Below, in pieces: positions 27,090 to 34,868 of a stretch of 64,000 bases of DNA; positions within the stretch are counted from its first letter, which is position 1; each line of letters starts with the position of its first letter. This DNA comes from CAZHCA01 sp964530825. Its GTDB lineage: Bacteria > Bacteroidota > Bacteroidia > Chitinophagales > Saprospiraceae. A program made the translations under genes and the position numbers. Where the stretch lies: contig CAZHCA010000010.1 in NCBI GenBank assembly GCA_964530825.1, positions 1 through 64,000 of the forward strand, given 5' to 3'. The notes beneath the pieces were generated by a model, which did not search any database, was not told where the DNA came from, and saw only the letters and a list, made by a program, of their open reading frames with translations.

Positions 27090-28730
27090 CTACCAAAACG
27101 TAATATAAACCGCCGCCAAAACGCCGATAATGGCCGTAGAGGCTAGATTGAACACCCAATCGGTACGAAAGAGTTTGAGCTCAACATCGATACCTTTGTC
27201 GTCGACCCCCTGTCGGTTTTGGATCAGGGAAATGATAATGATTAAAGCCGACAGAATCAGAAAACACAACCCCATACGATCGAGGAAAGGCATTTCGGGG
27301 AAGAAAAACTTCAGCCCTGCCGAAAGCGGAATAGCCAGAATGACTACAATTAACGCTGCATCGGCAGAAGTGCGCTTCCAGAACAACCCGAAAAGGAAGA
27401 TCGCTACCACCCCAGGGCTAATGAACCCTGTATATTCCTGAATGAATTGAAAAGCCTGATCCAGGTTACCGAGTAGGGGCGCCATCATGATACCCACGAC
27501 CAAACAGAGTCCGGCAACGATCTTACCGACCCGTACCAGGTGGGTTTCCTGTTCGTCTGTAAGTCCCATCTTTTCGGCTACAGCATCCGGATCCTGGAGC
27601 AGATCCCCTTCGGTGGTATCCAGCTTGGTTTTATCCCCCATTACCAACGGGCGGTAGAGGTCAAGTGTGAAAATGGTGGAGGCCGAGTTAACCATAGAAC
27701 TCAAAGAAGACCCCACGGCTGCTGTCAGCGCAGCAAAAGTAAGCCCTTTGAAACCAACGGTGACGTAGTTATTCAATACCCATGGGAAAGCTTCATCTGC
27801 CGGATTGAGTTGGGCGCCCAAAACGTAAGCAGCAATGCCCGGAATAACCACGATAATCGGAAGAATGACTTTGAGAAAGGCCGCAAAGGCCGCACCGCGC
27901 TGCGCCTCCCGAAGATCTTTGGCCGCCAGTGCCCGCTGGATGATATACTGATTACTTCCCCAGTAGTAGAGATTAGCAATCCACATGCCGCCGATAAGCA
28001 CGCCAATACCGGGAAGGTTTTTATACTCCGGATTATCTTTACTTAAAATCATGTCGAACTTTTCCGGCGCTTGATCGACCAGCGCTCTCAACCCGCCCAA
28101 GAAACTACCACCAACAGCTTCCAGAACCAGTACCGAGGCCAGGATGCCGCCGAATATTAATACGGCCACCTGCACCACATCGGTCCAAACCACAGCCTTT
28201 AGCCCGCCAAAAATGGAAAAGGTAGAAGCGTAAATCGCTAGACCGATTACGGCCACCAAAAGTGGTATGCCCAGTACAGTCCGCAAGGCCAATCCGCCGA
28301 GGTAGAGCACTGAGGTAATATTGACGAAAACAAAAAGTAATACCCAAAAAACCGCCAGCCCAGTCCGGACCCGGGTATCAAAGCGCTGCTCCAGAAATTG
28401 CGGCATGGTGTAAATACCCTTCTTAATAAAGATGGGTAGAAAAAATTTCGCCACAATCAACAACGTAAGACCGGCCATAAGCTCGTACGAACCAATAGCC
28501 AATCCGACGGCGTAGCCCGACCCCGACATGCCAATAAACTGTTCGGCAGAAATGTTCGACGCAATCAGGGACCCCCCTACCGCCCACCAGGGCAGCGCCC
28601 GGCTGGCCAGAAAATAATCCTGCGTATCCTGGGTTGTTCCTTTTGGCTTGCGCGACAACCATACGCCAAAAGCCATCATGGCCAAAATGTAGCCGGCAAA
28701 AACGGTGAGATCTAGGGAATTCAGGTTCAT
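27090..28730 (-). CDS. vSGLT-like sodium/sugar symporter (SSS family)
   Basis: The 546-residue protein has about 14 membrane helices and is very close to Vibrio vSGLT. Shared blocks include SNISAEQFIGMSGSGYAVGL, VFVNITSVLYLGGLAL and NLYYWGSNQYIIQRALAAK, and the length matches (vSGLT is about 543). It should import galactose, glucose or a related sugar with Na+ across the inner membrane. It converges on the GH130 gene. In Bacteroides a similar symporter carries mannosyl disaccharides in the mannobiose epimerase/phosphorylase locus, which makes a mannoside substrate possible here. Confidence 0.95.
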   Translation of the reverse strand: MNLNSLDLTVFAGYILAMMAFGVWLSRKPKGTTQDTQDYFLASRALPWWAVGGSLIASNISAEQFIGMSGSGYAVGLAIGSYELMAGLTLLIVAKFFLPIFIKKGIYTMPQFLEQRFDTRVRTGLAVFWVLLFVFVNITSVLYLGGLALRTVLGIPLLVAVIGLAIYASTFSIFGGLKAVVWTDVVQVAVLIFGGILASVLVLEAVGGSFLGGLRALVDQAPEKFDMILSKDNPEYKNLPGIGVLIGGMWIANLYYWGSNQYIIQRALAAKDLREAQRGAAFAAFLKVILPIIVVIPGIAAYVLGAQLNPADEAFPWVLNNYVTVGFKGLTFAALTAAVGSSLSSMVNSASTIFTLDLYRPLVMGDKTKLDTTEGDLLQDPDAVAEKMGLTDEQETHLVRVGKIVAGLCLVVGIMMAPLLGNLDQAFQFIQEYTGFISPGVVAIFLFGLFWKRTSADAALIVVILAIPLSAGLKFFFPEMPFLDRMGLCFLILSALIIIISLIQNRQGVDDKGIDVELKLFRTDWVFNLASTAIIGVLAAVYITFW

Positions 28731-29031
28731 CCAATGTTCTTTGTTGGTTAACGGGGGCGTAATTTAGAATAAACCCCAGACAATGCGAGAAAAGCAAGCG
28801 ACAATTTTGCCGACACGAGCAGCAGGAAAAGATCATTCGGAAGTACCCGTTATCCATTACTTTCAAAATCAAGGCAGCATGTACCTTCCTCCTTTCCGGC
28901 TATCGCTGGTTATTTTGGCGCTGTTGAGCGGCCGGTCTTTGACAAGCTTTTGAACCCTTTGCTCCGGGAAAACGTACTTTAGATTTTGCTTTGTATTCCG
29001 ACAATTGGCCACTAAATGTAAATCACCGACT
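28731..29031. other. Divergent intergenic region (301 bp)
   Basis: This region separates the symporter and methionine sulfoxide reductase genes. On the plus strand TACTTTAG near 28974 resembles a -7 element, with a TTG 22 bases upstream; it is a plausible but imperfect promoter for the downstream gene. I see no ORF or repeat. Confidence 0.4.
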
Positions 29032-29547
29032 ATGAGCGCTAGCCCTGAGATGCCTTATTTTGTTAAACCGTCTATCAACCTGGATCCGCAAGACAAAGAA
29101 GCTGCCTACCAAGAGGCTATACGGGCCATTCGGGTCAATCTGGAGGGCGAAACCGATCCCATTCTAAAAATGGCTACCATTAATTGTCTGCTCAAAACGT
29201 TCCTGCCTTATTACTATTGGGTCGGGTTTTATTGTGTCAACGGCAACCGGCTAACGGTTGGCCCCTATCAAGGCACCCTGGGTTGTTTGCATATCGAATT
29301 CGGGAAGGGAGTCTGCGGACGAGCAGCGGCCACTGAGCGCACCATTATTGAGACGGATGTCCATGCCCTGGAGGGCGCCGATCACATCGCCTGCGACCCG
29401 AACAGCCGATCGGAGATCGTGGTGCCGGTCTTCGACGATTTCGGTACATTGATTGCTGTCTTTGACGTAGATAGTACGGAAGTAGGGTCTTTTGATACTA
29501 CCGATCAGCAGTTTTTAGAGGCGTTGATGGAAATGGTGTTTAGATAG
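29032..29547 (+). CDS. Free methionine-(R)-sulfoxide reductase (GAF domain)
   Basis: The 171-residue GAF-domain protein has the fRMsr signature: GFYCV early in the domain, LGCLHIEFGKGVCGRAA (about 84-100), the third Cys in HIACDPNSRSEIVVPV (about 122-137), then DVDS. The Cys trio performs the reduction of free methionine-(R)-sulfoxide. I chose the ATG at 29032; a TTG at 29005 is possible but weaker, and an ATG at 29050 is also in frame. It is monocistronic and cytoplasmic, for oxidative-stress repair. Confidence 0.93.
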   Translation: MSASPEMPYFVKPSINLDPQDKEAAYQEAIRAIRVNLEGETDPILKMATINCLLKTFLPYYYWVGFYCVNGNRLTVGPYQGTLGCLHIEFGKGVCGRAAATERTIIETDVHALEGADHIACDPNSRSEIVVPVFDDFGTLIAVFDVDSTEVGSFDTTDQQFLEALMEMVFR

Positions 29548-29732
29548 TTAAGGGTACGGGCCCATCTTCTGTGTGGCGATGGGTTATTTTGGTCCTTGAA
29601 GGATTGGAGCTAATGGTAGATAGTATCCTAGCCCAAATTTTCGACCTGCTTGAAAGACATCTATTTGATCCCGGTACCATCAGGTATCGCATTCCCTCTA
29701 CGCGGCCAAAGTAAAGGTGAGGAAAGGCTCTG

Positions 29733-30761
29733 CTACGCTATCATAACTACCACTTTCCCCATCGTTTTTCCCGATTGAAACAGTTGAATCGCATCTTTTA
29801 ACTGTTCAAAGGTAAAAGTGTGACCGACGTAGGGCGGCGGCAGCTTCAGGCCCTGAAGTTCCTCCAATAGTTGCCCCATCAGGTCGGCCTGATCGTAGAG
29901 CCAGATCAGGTTAAAACCCAGCAGCGCCTTATTGTCCTCAATCAGCCGTTGTGGGTCGATCTTGGGGCGGGTGAGGTAGTTGGCTAGCAAGCGAACATAG
30001 TTGGGGCGTTTACCCACTGAGGCGTAGCGGGCCGACCCAAAAATCACTATGCGACCTTGTGGTGCCAGTTGATTCCAACCCGCCAGAAACACTTTGCCGC
30101 CGATACTTTCCAGGACGAGGTGTAGATCGCGTCCGTCGAGGGTTTCGCGAAGTTGCCGGTCGAATTGGTTGGCGTCGCGCAGAATGACGCGATCATAGCC
30201 CTCCTGATGGAGCAAAAAATCGACCTTTTCCGGACGGCCTACCGTACCGATGGTAAAAGCATCGTACCGTTTGGCGATGCGATTGGCCCAAAGACCGACC
30301 CCTCCGGCCCCACTGTGAATGAGAACCGTCTGTCCGGGTTGGAGATTGCCTAAAGGCTTCAGGGCATAGTAAGCCGTCAGTACCTGCACGGGATAGGCCG
30401 CCCCTTGTTCGAAAGACCATCCTTTCGGTAGGGGGCGCACGTAGCGCGCGTCGATATTCAAGTGGCTCGCATAGGCGCCAAAGCGCGTGACCCCATAAAT
30501 TTGATCTCCGGCTTGCAGGTGATCAACGCCCTCGCCCAGGCGGATGACTTCTCCGGCATACTCCAAACCGGGGATGAAGGGTCCGGGGGGTGTTGCTCCG
30601 TAAAGGCGCCATATCTGAAAGATGTCGGCGAAGTTAAGACCGACAGCGCGTACGGCTACCTGCACCTCTCCCGGAGCGGGGTCGGGCAATTCGTCCCACA
30701 CCAGGCGAAGGGCATTGAGCGAACCCGCTTTGCCTTGTACATAGGATTGACGTTCGGTCAT
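29733..30761 (-). CDS. Zinc-free MDR / quinone oxidoreductase-like dehydrogenase
   Basis: The 342-residue protein is a medium-chain dehydrogenase/reductase of the quinone-reductase class: VGLNFADIFQIWRLYG near 40, PGLEYAGEV near 62, and a Rossmann motif SGAGGVGLWANRIAKR (about 150-165). Catalytic-zinc Cys/His residues are missing, as usual for NADPH:quinone reductases and the synaptic VAT-1-like group. I chose the ATG at 30759-30761; an in-frame upstream extension to 30815 has a basic leader not typical of the family. It is divergent from the EamA transporter gene. Confidence 0.9.
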   Translation of the reverse strand: MTERQSYVQGKAGSLNALRLVWDELPDPAPGEVQVAVRAVGLNFADIFQIWRLYGATPPGPFIPGLEYAGEVIRLGEGVDHLQAGDQIYGVTRFGAYASHLNIDARYVRPLPKGWSFEQGAAYPVQVLTAYYALKPLGNLQPGQTVLIHSGAGGVGLWANRIAKRYDAFTIGTVGRPEKVDFLLHQEGYDRVILRDANQFDRQLRETLDGRDLHLVLESIGGKVFLAGWNQLAPQGRIVIFGSARYASVGKRPNYVRLLANYLTRPKIDPQRLIEDNKALLGFNLIWLYDQADLMGQLLEELQGLKLPPPYVGHTFTFEQLKDAIQLFQSGKTMGKVVVMIA

Positions 30762-30838
30762 CGTCGGTTTTTTACGTACGGGTGAAATTGTATTTTTGAT
30801 CGCCCGCCGGAACAATCAGGGCGGACATCGCCCAAGCT

Positions 30839-31711
30839 ATGTTTTATCTAATCGTCTCTATTCTCAGTTCTACCGCCATTGTACTCATTTTTCGGCTGTT
30901 TGGAAAATACGACGTACAAGGTTTTCCCGCCATTTGCATCAACTATCTGGTTTGCAGTCTCTGCGCGTGGCTCTCGCTCGGCCGCTTTCCCCTTAGCCCT
31001 TCGATCTTTGGAGCCGAATGGTGGCCCTGGGCCATGGGGCTGGGCGTTATTTTCATCACAGGATTCAATTTTGTAGCTCTTACAGTACGGCACTTCAACG
31101 TGACCGTCGGCGCAGTAATGCAAAAAATGTCTTTGTTGTTAACCGTACTCTTCGCCCTGCTTTACTACCGGGAAAGCTTTAATACCTGGAAGGGGTTCGG
31201 ATTCGCCGCTGCGCTGGCTGCCATAATGATGATCAACTGGCCTAATGGCAAAGAGCGGGGGGTCGACCCGCTGGAGAAGTGGATGTATATTTTTCCCGTA
31301 CTTGCCCTGCTAGTAAGTGCTGCCATCGAGATCGGACTACTTTACGTAGACCGCACCTATGGAAAGGGTGCAGACCTGCCTTTTGTAGGGCTACTTTTCA
31401 CAACCGCCGCCTTGCTCGGCAATGCCACCCTATTGACCGGGTGGTCTTTCGGCCGGCTCCGGGTAGGACGCAAAGAGCTGCTTGGTGGGATTGCACTGGG
31501 CATCCCCAATTTTTTCTCCATTTTTTTTCTATTGCGCGCAGTGGGTTCCGGATGGGAAGGATCGGTCGTTTTTCCCATTAACAACGTGGGGATCATCGGC
31601 TTATCGGCTATCCTGGCGGTAGTGCTATTGCGGGAGCGATTGTCGGTGGTGAATATTGCCGGTGTGATTTGCGCTGTGGTAGCAATTCTGCTGTTAACTG
31701 CAGGGAGTTGA
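30839..31711 (+). CDS. EamA-family (DMT superfamily) transporter
   Basis: The 290-residue protein has ten predicted membrane helices in two repeats of five, the standard EamA layout. The second half ends in LSAILAVVLLRERLSVVNIAGVICAVVAILLL with the usual ERLS near the last helices. DMT transporters export or import small metabolites; the substrate is not predictable from sequence. It starts at ATG 30839, about 80 bases from the divergent dehydrogenase gene. Confidence 0.88.
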   Translation: MFYLIVSILSSTAIVLIFRLFGKYDVQGFPAICINYLVCSLCAWLSLGRFPLSPSIFGAEWWPWAMGLGVIFITGFNFVALTVRHFNVTVGAVMQKMSLLLTVLFALLYYRESFNTWKGFGFAAALAAIMMINWPNGKERGVDPLEKWMYIFPVLALLVSAAIEIGLLYVDRTYGKGADLPFVGLLFTTAALLGNATLLTGWSFGRLRVGRKELLGGIALGIPNFFSIFFLLRAVGSGWEGSVVFPINNVGIIGLSAILAVVLLRERLSVVNIAGVICAVVAILLLTAGS

Positions 31712-31772
31712 GCAAGGTGCCCGATTAACAGCCATCAGGTAAAGTAATCGAAGCATCGGCTAACTCTTGCCT

Positions 31773-31810
31773 AAAAAAATATAACCAGCCGGTATTCAGC
31801 TGGTTATATT
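31773..31810 (-). terminator. Terminator of ssrA
   Basis: Downstream of the tmRNA on the minus strand, a perfect 12-bp stem (arms 31799-31810 and 31778-31789, GCTGGTTATATT and its complement) is followed by seven T. This is a strong intrinsic terminator only a few bases beyond the tmRNA 3' end. Confidence 0.88.
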
Positions 31811-31816
31811 GAGTAG

Positions 31817-32191
31817 TGGAGACGCCGAGAGTCGAACTCGGGTCCAGCGAAAGCACCGGAGAGCTTTCTACATGCTTAGTTGTCTATTTGGATTTTCGAG
31901 TGTGCGGTAGGATAGGCAACATTCCCGTGCGCACACCTTAGCTCCTGAATTTCGCCACTTGGTCGGAGCCGGCCAAGCGACTAGCCTGCGGGTTGGTTGA
32001 TATGCGGCACGTTGTGTAGCAGGCGTCAAACGTGCGGCACAAAGGCTTTCTAAGACCTAGTCTTAGGCAGCCATGGCGTAGTTAGCTTCGCCATGTAAAA
32101 GGTTCGGTAGTCATTTGTTAACGGAGTGAACGACCATGCTCCGGCATGCTTACTAACCGATTTACTCTCCTGTCGATACCAGTACGTCCCC
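31817..32191 (-). ncRNA. ssrA: Transfer-messenger RNA (tmRNA)
   Basis: The 5' end reads GGGGACGTACTGGTATCGAC and the 3' end has the T-arm GAGTTCGACTCTCGG followed by GTCTCC, which pairs with the first six bases. The resume frame at 32063-32092 encodes Gly-Glu-Ala-Asn-Tyr-Ala-Met-Ala-Ala-stop. tmRNA rescues stalled ribosomes and tags the nascent chain for proteolysis. CCA is not encoded (ACTA follows the stem). The length, about 375 nt, is normal. A consensus promoter (32231-32258) lies upstream and leaves a 5' leader for RNase P to remove. Confidence 0.96.
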
Positions 32192-32230
32192 ATGTATCTT
32201 TGAGAGGCCTCTTTTGGCTAAATCAGTTTG

Positions 32231-32258
32231 CAAAGATAATAACTATCCGGCAGGCCAA
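32231..32258 (-). promoter_or_regulatory. Promoter of ssrA (TTG / TATCTTTG)
   Basis: On the minus strand TATCTTTG (32231-32238) matches TAnnTTTG, with TTG at 32256-32258, 17 bases upstream. The mature tmRNA begins 39 bases downstream of the -7 box. The same octamer precedes tRNA-Arg(ACG). Confidence 0.75.
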
Positions 32259-32282
32259 ATAGTTCCCTGACCCTGGGCCACG

Positions 32283-32318
32283 AAAAAAGTCGGGCGGAGA
32301 TCGTTTTCTCCACCCGAC
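32283..32318 (-). terminator. Orphan intrinsic terminator on the minus strand
   Basis: Arms 32307-32318 and 32289-32300 form a 12-bp GC-rich stem with one mismatch and a 6-base loop, followed on the minus strand by six T (32283-32288). No minus-strand gene ends here: the DNA to the right is the upstream region and start of a plus-strand gene. It may end a small RNA or shield ssrA from antisense reading. Confidence 0.7.
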
Positions 32319-32463
32319 CGAACAATTAGGTCTGCTGCATTTAACCTTTCGCCCTTATGACGAAGGGTTTGGGGGAAGTCACATTTTTTTAAGAAGTCCA
32401 GAATGCCAAACCTTCCCCAGAACCCCCCAACAACCCGTATCTTCCCGCCAAAACGAACAAGCG

Positions 32464-33669
32464 ATGCAGATCGTCCTTATTCGCGAACGCAAAATGCCGC
32501 CCGATGCGCGCGTGGCCCTCACGCCTGCGCAATGCCTACAGGTCCAGGCCCAATTTCCCGCTACCCTGCAGGTCGAACTGGCGCCGGACCGTTGCTTTGC
32601 AAATGCGGAATACGAAGCCGCCGGCATTCCCTTGACCAATGAGCCGCAACGGGCCGATCTGCTCTTAGGCATCAAAGAGGTACCCATCCAAGCGCTCATC
32701 CCGGAAAAGACCTACTGCTTTTTCTCTCATACCATTAAAAAACAAGCCTATAACCGCGATCTCCTACGTACAATCCTCGACCGGGGCATCCGGCTGATCG
32801 ATTACGAAGTATTGACCGATGCTCGGGGCAAGCGCCTTGTCGCCTTCGGCTATTTCGCAGGCATGGTGGGCGCCCATAATGCCTTGTATACGTATGGCCG
32901 CCGCACCGAAGCCTTCGACTTGCCGCGCATGATCGACTGTCGCGACTACGCTGAAGCCAAATCCATTTATGCCCACCTCCGCTTGCCGCCCGTGCGTATC
33001 GTCCTTACCGGCACGGGGCGGGTGGGGCAAGGCGCACGCCAGGTCCTGCTCGATATGGGTATACGACAAGTGCACCCACGGGATTTTCTACAACAAACCT
33101 ATTCGGCACCGGTTTTCACCCAGTTGGGCGTGAGTGAATACGTCAGACGGAGCGACGGCCGTCCATTTGAATCGCTGGATTTTTACCAGCAACCGGAAAA
33201 TTTTGTGTCGGCTTTTACTCCTTATGCCCAGACAGCCGATATCATGATCAACGGCATATTTTGGGATAACCGCGCCCCGGCCTTTTTCACCAAAGCGGAG
33301 ATGCGGGATCCGGCCTTTCAAATTCAGGTAATCGCCGATGTGACAGCCGACATAGCGCCCGTAGCCTCTATCCCTTCTTCCTTGCGCCCATCATCAATCC
33401 ATCGACCAGTCTACGGATATGATCCGGTAGCCGAACACGAAGTGCCGCCCCATCAGCCCGGAGTCATCGATATGATGGTGGTCGATAACCTGCCCAATGA
33501 ACTACCGCGTGACGCATCGAAAGCTTTCGGCCAACAGTTAATTCGATACATCCTGCCGGAATTCTTTCGGCCGCAAAGTGAAGTCTTGGAACGCGCCACG
33601 GTAGCAATCGATGGGCGCCTGGGCAAGCATTTTCAGTACTTACAGGACTTTGTCGATGCCGCACTATAG
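32464..33669 (+). CDS. LYS1-like saccharopine dehydrogenase (alanine dehydrogenase/PNT family)
   Basis: The 401-residue protein begins IVLIRERKMPPDARVALTP, the alanine-dehydrogenase/PNT N-terminal signature, and has a dinucleotide motif GTGRVGQGARQVL near 180-195. Overall layout and length fit the lysine-forming saccharopine dehydrogenase group (LYS1) better than alanine dehydrogenase. The reaction would be NAD-linked cleavage of saccharopine to lysine and 2-oxoglutarate, or a related one; no LYS9 partner lies nearby. The 3' end overlaps convergent purC by six bases. Confidence 0.8.
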   Translation: MQIVLIRERKMPPDARVALTPAQCLQVQAQFPATLQVELAPDRCFANAEYEAAGIPLTNEPQRADLLLGIKEVPIQALIPEKTYCFFSHTIKKQAYNRDLLRTILDRGIRLIDYEVLTDARGKRLVAFGYFAGMVGAHNALYTYGRRTEAFDLPRMIDCRDYAEAKSIYAHLRLPPVRIVLTGTGRVGQGARQVLLDMGIRQVHPRDFLQQTYSAPVFTQLGVSEYVRRSDGRPFESLDFYQQPENFVSAFTPYAQTADIMINGIFWDNRAPAFFTKAEMRDPAFQIQVIADVTADIAPVASIPSSLRPSSIHRPVYGYDPVAEHEVPPHQPGVIDMMVVDNLPNELPRDASKAFGQQLIRYILPEFFRPQSEVLERATVAIDGRLGKHFQYLQDFVDAAL

Positions 33670-34611
33670 TACCTTCAGGATGTTCTGGTATATTCGCTCC
33701 TGGATATCAGCGGTGTCGGCCTTCTGGAAAGAATGGCCGGTAATTTGTTGGTAGAGCTCGGTATAGCGGTCGGATATGCGCCATACGAATGCGTCGGGCA
33801 TCGTGGGTACTTCTTGTCCTTCTCGTCCCTGAAAGCCATTGGCCATCAGCCACTCCCGTACAAATTCCTTGCTGAGCTGCTGCTGGCGTTTGCCTTCCGC
33901 CTGGCGTTCTTCATACCCTTGGCGGTAGTAGTAACGGCTGCTGTCAGGAGTATGGATTTCGTCGATCACATAAATCCGCCCATTGGCCTTACCGAATTCG
34001 TATTTGGTATCCACCAGAATCAATCCGCGCTCGGCAGCCATCTCCGACCCGCGCTGGAATAATTCCCGAGTATAAGCCTCTAGTTGATAGTAATCTTCTT
34101 CACCTACCAACCCCTGCCTGATAATTTCGTCGCGAGCGATATCTTCATCATGTCCTTCTTCGGCTTTTGTAGCCGGCGTAATAATGGGCTCCGGAAAAGG
34201 GTCACCTTCGCGAAGGCCGTCGGGCATAGGTACGCCACACAAGGTGCGTTTGCCTTCACGGTACTCGCGCCAGGCGTGACCAGCAAGATAACCCCTTATC
34301 ACCATTTCCACTTTGAAAGGTTCGCAGGCCCGACCGATTGCTACATTTGGATCGGGGACGGCTAACAACCAATTGGGGGCAATGTCCCGGGTGGCTTCCA
34401 AAAAATGTGCGGCAATTTGATTGAGTACTTGACCTTTGTAGGGAATCGGTCGGGGTAATATATAATCAAAAGCGGAAATGCGATCACTGACTACCATGAC
34501 GAGTTTATCCTCTAGGGTGTACACATCGCGTACCTTACCGCGATAAAAAGCCTGCTGACCGGGCAACTGGAATTGGGTTCCCCAGAGGGCATTTTGTTCG
34601 ATAGATTGCAT
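33664..34611 (-). CDS. purC: Phosphoribosylaminoimidazole-succinocarboxamide synthase (SAICAR synthetase)
   Basis: The 315-residue protein is of the longer SAICAR synthetase class: FYRGKVRDVYTLEDKLVMVV (about 22-41), DRISAFDYILPRPIPYKG, and the late LILVDTKYEFGKANGRIYVIDEIHTPDSSRY. It joins aspartate to CAIR with ATP in purine synthesis. I chose the ATG at 34609-34611; an in-frame extension to 34776 runs into repeat copy B and carries no family similarity. It is monocistronic and convergent with the LYS1-like gene. Confidence 0.96.
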   Translation of the reverse strand: MQSIEQNALWGTQFQLPGQQAFYRGKVRDVYTLEDKLVMVVSDRISAFDYILPRPIPYKGQVLNQIAAHFLEATRDIAPNWLLAVPDPNVAIGRACEPFKVEMVIRGYLAGHAWREYREGKRTLCGVPMPDGLREGDPFPEPIITPATKAEEGHDEDIARDEIIRQGLVGEEDYYQLEAYTRELFQRGSEMAAERGLILVDTKYEFGKANGRIYVIDEIHTPDSSRYYYRQGYEERQAEGKRQQQLSKEFVREWLMANGFQGREGQEVPTMPDAFVWRISDRYTELYQQITGHSFQKADTADIQERIYQNILKVL

Positions 34612-34649
34612 ACTGTCAAGGTAAGAAAAATGGGGAAATTGGGAGGAGA

Positions 34650-34731
34650 CAGGGATAACAGTGCCGTGCCTGGCCTGCGGTCGCTCGGCGGGGAATTTCA
34701 CCTGCGATGCGGAATCGAGGAAATAATTCGG
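34650..34731 (+). repeat. Dispersed intergenic repeat, copy B
   Basis: This is the second copy of the element at 25656-25745, upstream of purC. The core at 34669-34690 has two mismatches to copy A. Around it a 13-base imperfect inverted repeat (about 34661-34673 and 34741-34753, GTGCCGTGCCTGG and its near complement) could fold the element into a long hairpin. Confidence 0.6.
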
Positions 34732-34868
34732 CATTGGCGAGCTAGGCACGGTACGGAGCTTGGAATGGACTGCCACCTTGACCGGGTGGCTCCTATCCCA
34801 AGAAACAAAAGGTTCAGGGGTGATACTGCTCGCTCGGGATCGAAGGAAAGCTAAGCACTAAACCCATC

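Noticed and set aside
33664..34776. Longer purC reading frame beginning at 34776
   Set aside because: The extra 55 codons cover repeat copy B and have no SAICAR synthetase similarity; the ATG at 34611 fits the family.
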